This document shows positions 7,192 to 12,146 of a DNA stretch of 21,497 nt, one piece after another (positions within the stretch are counted from its first letter, which is position 1; each line of letters opens with the position of its first letter). The notes under the pieces are model-generated. The model was not told where the DNA came from and ran no database searches. It was given only the letters and a program-made list of their open reading frames with translations. Made by a program: the position numbers and the translations under genes. This stretch comes from Alteromonadaceae bacterium. Its GTDB lineage: Bacteria > Pseudomonadota > Gammaproteobacteria > Pseudomonadales > Oleiphilaceae. The DNA lies in assembly GCA_013393545.1 (NCBI GenBank), contig JABXHG010000129.1:1-21497 (forward strand), in the 5' to 3' direction.

Positions 7192-7209
7192 ACAAAAAAG
7201 GAAAGTTTT
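7168..7209. promoter_or_regulatory. Repressor operator cluster
   Basis: Three copies of a GGAAAG half-site are visible: an inverted pair GGGAAAG-AAAA-CTTTCCC at 7168-7185 and a third half-site GGAAAGTTTT at 7200-7209. The third also forms a perfect 10-bp inverted repeat with AAAACTTTCC at 7175-7184. The first and third same-orientation half-sites are 31 bp apart, about three helical turns. The third overlaps the AAGGA ribosome site and ends at the repressor ATG, consistent with autoregulation. Which protein binds is not shown. Confidence 0.7.
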
Positions 7210-7578
7210 ATGACTATCTCGGAGCGAATTCGTGGTGAACGCGAGAGTTTGGATATGAGCCAAACAGCCTTTGCCAAAATTGCAGGCACGACGAAACAAA
7301 CTTTGTTTTCGTGGGAGACGGGCAAGACATTCCCAAATGCCAATCAGTTGGCTTTGTTGGCGGATGCTGGTGTGGACGTAAATTACATACTCACAGGAAT
7401 TCGAAGCACTGCGTCACCTTGGGTTTCTGAATCTGATCGAGAGGCCTGCAACACGTTAATCGATGTGTTCATGGGGTTGTCGGATGAGCGCCGGGAAGAG
7501 CTAAGGCGGTTTGCGGAAGCGCTGCATTTGCTGGATGTGAGAGAAGGAAAGAGTCGGGCGGTTCGGGAAAAGGTATGA
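7210..7578 (+). CDS. XRE-family phage repressor (first of tandem pair)
   Basis: 122 residues. An XRE/Cro-C1 helix-turn-helix lies at ~15-40 (SQTAFAKIAGTTKQTLFSWETGKTFPNA), followed by DAGVDVNYILTG, a common end of this domain. The C-terminal ~50 residues (LIDVFMGLSDERREELRRFAEAL) form a helical probable dimerisation segment. No LexA/S24-type self-cleavage domain follows. It is divergent from the Ner-like gene across the operator region and is the likely lysogenic repressor. The AAGGA ribosome site overlaps an operator half-site. It overlaps the next gene by 4 nt (ATGA). Base composition is more A+T-rich than in the structural genes, as is usual for immunity modules. Confidence 0.88.
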   Translation: MTISERIRGERESLDMSQTAFAKIAGTTKQTLFSWETGKTFPNANQLALLADAGVDVNYILTGIRSTASPWVSESDREACNTLIDVFMGLSDERREELRRFAEALHLLDVREGKSRAVREKV

Positions 7579-7895
7579 GCTCAAACAATGTAGGGGCGCG
7601 TCTTCGCGAGGTCCGTGGTGACATGCGTCAGGCGGAATTTGCCCAACTTTTGGGCATCGGGCGAACGACCCTCATACGTTATGAGTCTGGAGAGCGGCAG
7701 TTGGATGCAGATCTGATTTTGAAGCTGAACGTTTTGTTTGGCGTCCAGCCGCTATGGCTTCTCACGGGCAAGCAAGAGGCTCGCGCTGGAGTAGAGCTAG
7801 CTCCCGATGAGCTTGAGCTCATCAAGCACTACCGCGAGAGTTCGACTAAAGGTAAAGAAGCGCTTAGAGCTACGGCGAAAGCCTTTGTTCAATGA
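7575..7895 (+). CDS. Second XRE-family regulator, coupled to the first
   Basis: 106 residues: MSSNNVGARLREVRGDMRQA, then EFAQLLGIGRTTLIRYESGE, giving a helix-turn-helix at ~17-42, followed by VLFGVQPLWLLTG and a helical tail (DELELIKHYRESSTKGKEAL). Like its neighbour, it lacks a cleavage domain. The start overlaps the upstream stop (ATGA), so the two proteins are probably made together and may act as a pair or heteromer. The two sequences share only the general XRE pattern and are not recent duplicates. Its operator is not known; it may control the same early promoter or another site. Confidence 0.85.
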   Translation: MSSNNVGARLREVRGDMRQAEFAQLLGIGRTTLIRYESGERQLDADLILKLNVLFGVQPLWLLTGKQEARAGVELAPDELELIKHYRESSTKGKEALRATAKAFVQ

Positions 7896-7930
7896 CCTCA
7901 ATAACAGAGAAGCTATTAGCCGATGTTTAG
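7892..7930 (+). pseudogene. Possible truncated third gene of repressor operon
   Basis: An ATG at 7892 overlaps the second regulator's stop (ATGA) and encodes MTSITEKLLADV before a TAG at 7928-7930. The same frame remains open beyond the stop and reads LRPPQQEGKTQALAHLATE, a protein-like string, up to the boundary of the duplicated DUF3102 piece at 7982. This looks like the start of a coupled gene broken by a stop and by the duplication. It could also be chance. Confidence 0.3.
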
Positions 7931-7981
7931 TTACGACCACCGCAACAGGAGGGAAAAACGCAGGCGCTCGCGCATTTAGCG

Positions 7982-8136
7982 ACGGAGAGTTCATTGAAGT
8001 GGTGGAAAGCCAGCTTGGAATCCATGAGCGAGCGGCGCAGCGGATGATGAAAGCGGCTATTAGGTATTTGTCCCCGGCGCTCCAGTCAAAAGCGACAACG
8101 TTGTCGGTTTTAGGCAATTCAAAACTTTTGGAGCTG
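7982..8136 (+). pseudogene. Inverted repeat copy B: detached DUF3102 gene fragment
   Basis: 155 bp matching 4410-4564 in inverted orientation with 7 mismatches, of which only two change the protein (K to R and K to N). The plus strand encodes GEFIEVVESQLGIHERAAQR and the following residues, in the same sense as the DUF3102 message. Both ends break off abruptly. A plus-strand frame (7807-8199) runs through it, but its N-terminal part lies out of frame inside the second regulator and is not convincing. The remainder of the gene-free stretch 7896-8219 shows no other recognisable gene. Confidence 0.85.
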
Positions 8137-8139
8137 ATG

Positions 8140-8161
8140 AAACGGCAGACGTTTGCCGTTT
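8140..8161. repeat. Hairpin-forming inverted repeat
   Basis: AAACGGCA and TGCCGTTT are perfect 8-bp arms around a 6-bp loop, 4 bp after the DUF3102 fragment and upstream of the 8220 gene. No T-run follows (the next bases are G-rich), so it is not a standard intrinsic terminator. It could be a protein-binding site. Confidence 0.5.
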
Positions 8162-8219
8162 GGGGGCTGGGAGGCATTCAAAGATTAACAGGTAGGTAGA
8201 ACGATACGGGGCATTGGAA

Positions 8220-8642
8220 ATGAACGAATTGGAAGCAGAGCTGGAAGTTCTGAAGCAACAGGTGACTGCGCTCCAGTCCGTGGTTGAGGGCCTGGCGCTC
8301 CGGCTTTATGAGCTTGAGCCTGAGGGATCAGGGCGCACTCGTAAGCTGCTGGCCATCCTGGCAGAGCTCGGCCAGGCCACGGAAGGTAAGGGAGTTGGCG
8401 GTTTCATTCTCCACCTGTTTGAGAAAGTGGATACCCTGGCTGGTTCAGGAGCCGATCCGTTAGACACCCTAGCATTGCTCGCTGTTCAGGCGAGAATCGC
8501 CGGACCTGATCGGCAAGATGCACTATACACCTGGTTGTCTCAAGCGACCGGCGAAGAGCTCTCTGATGAGCTGCGTGAACTGCTTGATCAGCTAAAGCCT
8601 GCTGGCGGCGCTGGTGATAAATCTTCTGGCGGTGATTCATAG
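8220..8642 (+). CDS. Hypothetical protein with N-terminal coiled coil
   Basis: 140 residues from the ATG at 8220; a TTG two codons earlier is a possible start. Residues 1-32 (MNELEAELEVLKQQVTALQS) have clear heptad-like Leu/Val spacing and should form a coiled coil. The middle is helical and Leu-rich (TRKLLAILAELGQ, DPLDTLALLAVQARIAG), and the tail is Gly/Ser-rich and acidic. No family recognised. It lies between the immunity genes and the lysis block and converges with the minus-strand gene at 8717-9151. It is probably accessory, possibly oligomeric. No strong ribosome site is visible. Confidence 0.65.
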   Translation: MNELEAELEVLKQQVTALQSVVEGLALRLYELEPEGSGRTRKLLAILAELGQATEGKGVGGFILHLFEKVDTLAGSGADPLDTLALLAVQARIAGPDRQDALYTWLSQATGEELSDELRELLDQLKPAGGAGDKSSGGDS

Positions 8643-8705
8643 TGTGGCTCCTGGCTAGCTTCAGGCTGGACTCAAAACAAAGGGTGGCGCGTATGCCTGC
8701 CCGTC

Positions 8706-8717
8706 GTATTGCAATAC
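8706..8717. repeat. 12-bp palindrome at convergent gene ends
   Basis: GTATTGCAATAC is a perfect palindrome. It is nested within 5-bp arms GCCCG (8699-8703) and CGGGC (8729-8733). It lies between the stop at 8642 and the stop at 8717. No T-run is present. It could serve as a bidirectional pause or terminator structure, unproven. Confidence 0.4.
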
Positions 8718-9151
8718 TATCCTAGGTGCGGGCCTGGACCCCCTTGCGCTCGTAGAGGAGACTGTTCGTCGATTGAGGCCCTAGCATCGGGGGCTCGCTC
8801 CGAGACCAAGCCTGATAACGCTTCTGCCAGCGCTGATCTGAACTGGCCGCCGATCTCTTCTGAGAGCTTCTGAGCCTGTTCAGACATGGCTTTGGCGGAT
8901 TCCGGGTTTTGATCCCAGTTATGGCATTTAACCAACCTATAAGAGCTTCGGCCGTCCTGGCGGAACAGCATGTGCACCATTGGAAAGTCGCCCTCTGCCA
9001 TTTGCACGGGTAGCCAAAACTCTTGTTCGGTCCAGCCTGGAGCGTAGATCAGTAGCTCGCAACCGGTATAGCCGCGCCCTGGGCTAACAACATTCAGTTG
9101 GGCGGAGGCATCAAGGGGCGGGATGTAAACTGGCGGATTCTTTTCGCTCAT
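8717..9151 (-). CDS. Hypothetical protein, minus-strand accessory gene
   Basis: 144 residues beginning MSEKNPPVYIPPLDASAQLN. The first ~75 residues look like a compact beta-rich domain (GYTGCELLIYAPGWTEQEFW, LPVQMAEGDFPMVHML, RSSYRLVKCHNW). The rest is helical and ends in a disordered tail. No family recognised and no signal peptide. AAGG precedes the ATG at 9151. It faces the 8220 gene, with a 74-bp gap holding a 12-bp palindrome (GTATTGCAATAC, 8706-8717) that touches its stop codon. It stands outside both the early and late operons, so it is a candidate lysogenic-conversion or anti-phage cargo gene. Function unknown. Confidence 0.65.
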   Translation of the reverse strand: MSEKNPPVYIPPLDASAQLNVVSPGRGYTGCELLIYAPGWTEQEFWLPVQMAEGDFPMVHMLFRQDGRSSYRLVKCHNWDQNPESAKAMSEQAQKLSEEIGGQFRSALAEALSGLVSERAPDARASIDEQSPLRAQGGPGPHLG

Positions 9152-9228
9152 GGTCGTGCCTTTTCTTTTCCGGTGAATGGTTTTACCCTTCCCACTCTCC
9201 GCATTTCTCCCCCGGGCGGCTTATGCTG

Positions 9229-9267
9229 CCCTTCAAAATACAGCCCCTTTGATTGAGTGCATTCTGA
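9229..9267 (+). promoter_or_regulatory. Putative late promoter motif, copy 1
   Basis: The element starts CCCTTCAAAATACA and matches 17300-17338 at 30 of 39 positions without gaps, including 22 of the first 24. It lies 84 bp before the holin-like ATG in an otherwise gene-free region. CAAAAT may act as a -10 box, with no good -35, as expected for an activator-dependent late promoter (Mu uses Mor and C). No activator gene is visible in the window. Confidence 0.6.
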
Positions 9268-9312
9268 AGGTCACTTAACTGGTTTATCACCTGTGACCAC
9301 AAGGATGCCAAC

Positions 9313-9672
9313 ATGTTTGACAGCCACCGTTTCTCTTTCCGCTTACCCATGCCACGCCTGTTTGGCTGGGGCATCGTTGCCCTGGTATTGGTGTTGGCGC
9401 TGGCCTGGCTGGCGCCGCAGCAACTGCCGGTAGTTGCCTACAAGCTGGCGCTGGTAACGATTGCCGTTGTACTGGCCTACTGGCTGGACCGGGCGCTGTT
9501 TCCGTATGCGCGGCCTCATGTCATGTTCCGCTGCGCGACTGACTACCAGCAAAGCCCGGACAGAGAGGAACGTATTCGCGGGAGCAGCGTCCGCTGGTCG
9601 GCCAACATCGCCATGTTGCGCCGCGCTCTGATCGTTATCGCCTGCGTGCTCGGCCTGACCATGGGGCTGTGA
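9313..9672 (+). CDS. Probable holin / small membrane protein
   Basis: 119 residues. After a short basic start come two close hydrophobic stretches (~18-35, GWGIVALVLVLALAWLA, and ~41-57, VAYKLALVTIAVVLAYWL). A polar section follows (FPYARPHVMFRCATDYQQSP), then a C-terminal hydrophobic helix (~102-118, RALIVIACVLGLTMGL). Three membrane segments and a place directly before a muralytic enzyme fit a holin, which makes inner-membrane holes that start lysis. AAGGA lies 8 nt upstream of the ATG. First gene of the late block, 1 nt before the transglycosylase. Holin identity rests on topology and context. Confidence 0.7.
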   Translation: MFDSHRFSFRLPMPRLFGWGIVALVLVLALAWLAPQQLPVVAYKLALVTIAVVLAYWLDRALFPYARPHVMFRCATDYQQSPDREERIRGSSVRWSANIAMLRRALIVIACVLGLTMGL

Positions 9673-9673
9673 T

Positions 9674-10345
9674 ATGAGCGCCGTCATAACGTCCCGTCAA
9701 TTCCTTCTGCCCCCCTGGGCTCTACTGTGCCTGGTGGTTTTATTGCTCGGGTCCTGTGCCATCGGCGCCAAGCCGGCCGAGGCAGTACCACGAGCCGCTG
9801 CGGCCTACCAGGCAGAGCTGACCCGGGTAGCCCGTTTCCATTACGGCTTGCAGGCACCAGTAGCCACCCTGGCCGGGCTGATTCACCAGGAAAGCCGCTG
9901 GCAGGCCGATGCCGTCAGCCCGGTAGGCGCGCAGGGCCTCACCCAGTTCATGCCTGACACCACCACCTGGATGGCCTCTCTGTACCCTGAACTGTCTGAT
10001 GCCCAGCCCTTCGACCCCCGCTGGGCCATCCGCGCCATGGTGCGCTACACCGAATGGCTGAATGCCCGAATCCAGGCCGCGGGCCCCTGTGAGCAGTGGG
10101 CCTTTATCTTGTCCGCCTATAACGGCGGGCTGGGATGGGTATACCGAGACAAACGGCTGGCTTCCGCTGAGGGGGCGGACCCGCTGGCCTGGTTTAACTC
10201 GGTGGAGCGGTTCAATGCCGGCCGCTCCACTGCCAACTTCCGCGAGAACCGACACTACCCGCGAGCCATCTTGTTGCGCTGGGAGCCTTTGTACCACCAC
10301 GCGGGCTGGGGTCCAGGCGCGTGCCAAAAGCGGTGGGGCCAATGA
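9674..10345 (+). CDS. Lytic transglycosylase (SLT domain), endolysin role
   Basis: 223 residues. The N-terminus has a hydrophobic signal (LLPPWALLCLVVLLLGSC) with a lipobox-like LGSC at 25-28, so it may be exported as a lipoprotein or membrane-anchored. The SLT fold follows with catalytic Glu73 in LIHQESRWQ, GAQGLTQFMP at 85-94 and SAYNGG at 147-152. It cleaves the MurNAc-GlcNAc bond of peptidoglycan, forming 1,6-anhydroMurNAc. Its place between a holin-like gene and spanins makes it the phage lysis enzyme. An N-terminal export signal would make it holin-independent for export. The stop overlaps the next start by 4 nt. Confidence 0.9.
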   Translation: MSAVITSRQFLLPPWALLCLVVLLLGSCAIGAKPAEAVPRAAAAYQAELTRVARFHYGLQAPVATLAGLIHQESRWQADAVSPVGAQGLTQFMPDTTTWMASLYPELSDAQPFDPRWAIRAMVRYTEWLNARIQAAGPCEQWAFILSAYNGGLGWVYRDKRLASAEGADPLAWFNSVERFNAGRSTANFRENRHYPRAILLRWEPLYHHAGWGPGACQKRWGQ

Positions 10346-10953
10346 AGGCATTGCTCATCGCACTGGTGGCCGGCGCCGCCCTGTTCGGAGCCTACAACTA
10401 CCTGGCAACGGAACGGCAAGCCGCCTGGGATCAAGGCTACAGCGCAGCGGAGGCGGAGGGAGACAAAGCCCTGGAAGCCTTGAAACGGGAGCATGCCGAG
10501 AAGCTGTTGGCCCAGGCGCAGGCATTCGAAGCGGAACAAGCCCGGAAGGAGCGAATGGCGCGCGAGATTGAACAAGCGTACCTGGCAAAACGCCGGGCGC
10601 TGCACACCCGAATTACCGAGCTGGAGGATGCCCTCGATGAAGCCTACACCAACCACTATCGCGCCAGCCCGGGTGAAGATCCCCAGCCTGTGCCTCAGTG
10701 CGTGTTTACTGTTGGCTGGCTGCGCGACTACAACGCCGCCCTTGGCGGTATGCGAGCCACAGCAGCCCGTGCCGGGAAGCCTGATGCAGCGCCCTGGCCA
10801 GCCCCCGGAGTTGCTGCCGAATTCGACAACAGCGACATCAGCCAGCGAGACCTGCTGCGCCACGCCCAACGATACGGGCGCTGGTGCCAGGCCAATACAG
10901 AGCAACTGACAGCGTTGATTGAGGCGCTCAACCCGGAAGAGACAAAGCCATGA
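10342..10953 (+). CDS. Rz-like inner-membrane spanin
   Basis: 203 residues. The ATG at 10342 overlaps the transglycosylase stop (ATGA); an upstream ATG at 10321 is less likely. One N-terminal membrane helix (MKALLIALVAGAALFGAYNY) is followed by a long charged coiled coil (~30-105, rich in Ala, Glu, Lys and Arg). A C-terminal globular part has Cys residues (PVPQCVF, RWCQANT). This is the i-spanin layout: anchored in the inner membrane, spanning the periplasm and joining an outer-membrane partner to fuse the membranes at the end of lysis. The nested Rz1-like frame supports the call. Confidence 0.85.
   Translation: MKALLIALVAGAALFGAYNYLATERQAAWDQGYSAAEAEGDKALEALKREHAEKLLAQAQAFEAEQARKERMAREIEQAYLAKRRALHTRITELEDALDEAYTNHYRASPGEDPQPVPQCVFTVGWLRDYNAALGGMRATAARAGKPDAAPWPAPGVAAEFDNSDISQRDLLRHAQRYGRWCQANTEQLTALIEALNPEETKP
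10673..10909 (+). CDS. Rz1-like outer-membrane lipoprotein spanin, nested in Rz
   Basis: A +1-frame gene wholly inside the Rz-like gene. From a GTG at 10673 it reads (M)KIPSLCLSACLLLAGC, a typical lipoprotein signal with lipobox LAGC and lipidated Cys17, then ATTTPPLAV and the Pro-rich PGQPPELLP. The product is about 78 residues. Nested, Pro-rich lipoproteins in this position are the classic o-spanin (Rz1) arrangement. The frame is open upstream, with ATGs at 10628 and 10637, but only the GTG gives the usual short Met-Lys signal start. No strong ribosome site is seen, so translation may depend on Rz. The protein is likely real; the exact start is uncertain. Confidence 0.75.
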   Translation: MKIPSLCLSACLLLAGCATTTPPLAVCEPQQPVPGSLMQRPGQPPELLPNSTTATSASETCCATPNDTGAGARPIQSN

Positions 10954-11291
10954 TGGAGGTGAATTTGGATTGGAAGGCGATATCGGTATTTGTGACGTTG
11001 CTGGGGGCCTGGAGCGGTTTTCTCATCATGGTGATCCGGGCACTGCTGGCCCGGGTGACGAGGGATCTGGATCTGCGGTTGGACCGGATGGTGGCGGCCC
11101 AGGAGAAAGACACCGACGAATGGCGCCGCGTGGAGCGTGAGCTGATGGATCTTCGGGCAGACCTGCCCGTGCACTACGTGCGCCGGGAAGACTACATAAG
11201 GGGCCAGAGCATTATAGAGGCGAAGCTCGATAGCCTGGCAATGAAGCTGGAAAACGTGCAGTTAAAAACAGGGGTGACACATGAAGGTTGA
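10950..11291 (+). CDS. Small membrane-anchored coiled-coil phage protein
   Basis: 113 residues. The start ATG at 10950 overlaps the Rz stop (ATGA). One membrane helix (~9-31, AISVFVTLLGAWSGFLIMVI) precedes a heptad-like region (~38-72, RDLDLRLDRMVAAQEKD). The short motif LPVHYVRREDYIR, then a second helix (EAKLDSLAMKLENVQ), complete it. Similar short TM plus coiled-coil proteins lie between lysis and terminase genes in other Mu-like phages, usually without a known role. Lysis timing or holin regulation is possible but not shown. The end overlaps the next start by 11 nt. Confidence 0.75.
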   Translation: MMEVNLDWKAISVFVTLLGAWSGFLIMVIRALLARVTRDLDLRLDRMVAAQEKDTDEWRRVERELMDLRADLPVHYVRREDYIRGQSIIEAKLDSLAMKLENVQLKTGVTHEG

Positions 11292-11589
11292 TATGGAGCG
11301 TGCACGGCGTGAAGGGCTGCGCTGGCTGGTACTGCTGACACTGAACAACGCCAGGCCCATTGGGGCCTACGAAACCACCGTGCTGACCGTGGCGCACAGT
11401 GAATTTCCCGATGCCACCCAGTTGGAGCTGCGCCGTGAGCTGGATTACCTGCACGACCGAAAGCTGGTTGAAGTGAAGCGCGAGCCCACAGGCCGCTGGT
11501 TCTGCGAGCTCACCCGCTACGGCGTAGACGTGGCCGAGTACACGGTGGATTGCCTGCCGGGCATTGTCCGCCCTGAACGGTACTGGTGA
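11281..11589 (+). CDS. Small winged-helix-like phage protein (Mu gp26 position)
   Basis: 102 residues. After a helix (ARREGLRWLVLLTLNNARP) comes a winged-helix-like pattern (GAYETTVLTVAHSEFPDATQ, LELRRELDYLHDRKLVEVKR). A 'W' wing (EPTGRWFCELTRYGVDVAEY) follows, as in small DNA-binding or MarR-like domains. It occupies the slot of Mu gp26, just before the terminase small subunit, where many transposable phages carry such a protein. Genes overlap on both sides, so expression is coupled with packaging. It may help DNA packaging or regulate late genes; both are inferences. Confidence 0.7.
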   Translation: MKVDMERARREGLRWLVLLTLNNARPIGAYETTVLTVAHSEFPDATQLELRRELDYLHDRKLVEVKREPTGRWFCELTRYGVDVAEYTVDCLPGIVRPERYW

Positions 11590-11594
11590 CTGCC

Positions 11595-12146
11595 ATGGGT
11601 AGAAAATCGTCTATTCGCCGCTTGCCGGAAGAGGTGCGGCACTTCCTGGAAGGCGAACTGGCGTCCGGGCAGCACACCCTGGATGAGCTGATTGACCTCC
11701 TGCGGGAGCGATTTCCTGCGCATGAAGAGGAGCTACCCAGCCGGTCGGCCGTGCACCGCTACGGCCAGCAACTGGACCGCCGGCTGGCCGCCATCCGGGC
11801 CAGCACCGAGGCAGCAAAAATCATTCGCGCCCAGGCCGGAGACCGGGAAGATGCCCGCTCCGAAGCGCTGACGGCCATGATCCAGTCTGAGCTGTTCGAG
11901 TCCATCATGGACATGCAGGAAGCCCAGGACATGGACCCACAGGACCGCGTGGGCCTGTTATCCAAGGCCGCCAAGAACGTCGCCACCCTGACACGCTCCT
12001 CCGTTGCCCTGAAGAAATACCAGGAAGAAGCCGTGGCCGCCCGCCTGGCTGAGCAGGAAAAGAACCTGGAAGAGGTGGCACAGGCCCAGGGCATGGACGC
12101 AGACCAGGTTACCTTCTGGCGCGAAAAAGTACTGGGGATTCGCTGA
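11595..12146 (+). CDS. Terminase small subunit-like protein (DUF3486, Mu gp27 type)
   Basis: 183 residues from the ATG at 11595: MGRKSSIRRLPEEVRHFLEG is the usual opening of DUF3486 proteins. A GTG at 11586 overlaps the previous stop but is less likely. The N-terminal helix-turn-helix region (~20-55, TLDELIDLLRERFP, SRSAVHRYGQQLDRRL) is DNA-binding in type, followed by long helices (MIQSELFESIMDMQEAQDMD) and a charged end. Mu-like phages use this protein with the large subunit to recognise phage DNA and package it headful-style with flanking host DNA. The stop overlaps the terL ATG (TGATG). Family assignment is firm; the small-terminase role comes from family and position. Confidence 0.88.
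   Translation: MGRKSSIRRLPEEVRHFLEGELASGQHTLDELIDLLRERFPAHEEELPSRSAVHRYGQQLDRRLAAIRASTEAAKIIRAQAGDREDARSEALTAMIQSELFESIMDMQEAQDMDPQDRVGLLSKAAKNVATLTRSSVALKKYQEEAVAARLAEQEKNLEEVAQAQGMDADQVTFWREKVLGIR

Noticed and set aside
7807..8199. 130-residue plus-strand frame containing the DUF3102 fragment as a fusion gene
   Set aside because: The first third lies out of frame inside the second repressor gene and is basic and repetitive, with no ribosome site. The fragment itself is better treated as a detached duplicate.
9269..9298. GGTCAC/GTGACC inverted repeat as a terminator
   Set aside because: Arms are only 6 bp with an 18-bp loop, lie just upstream of the holin-like ATG and lack a T-run; likely chance or a weak leader structure.
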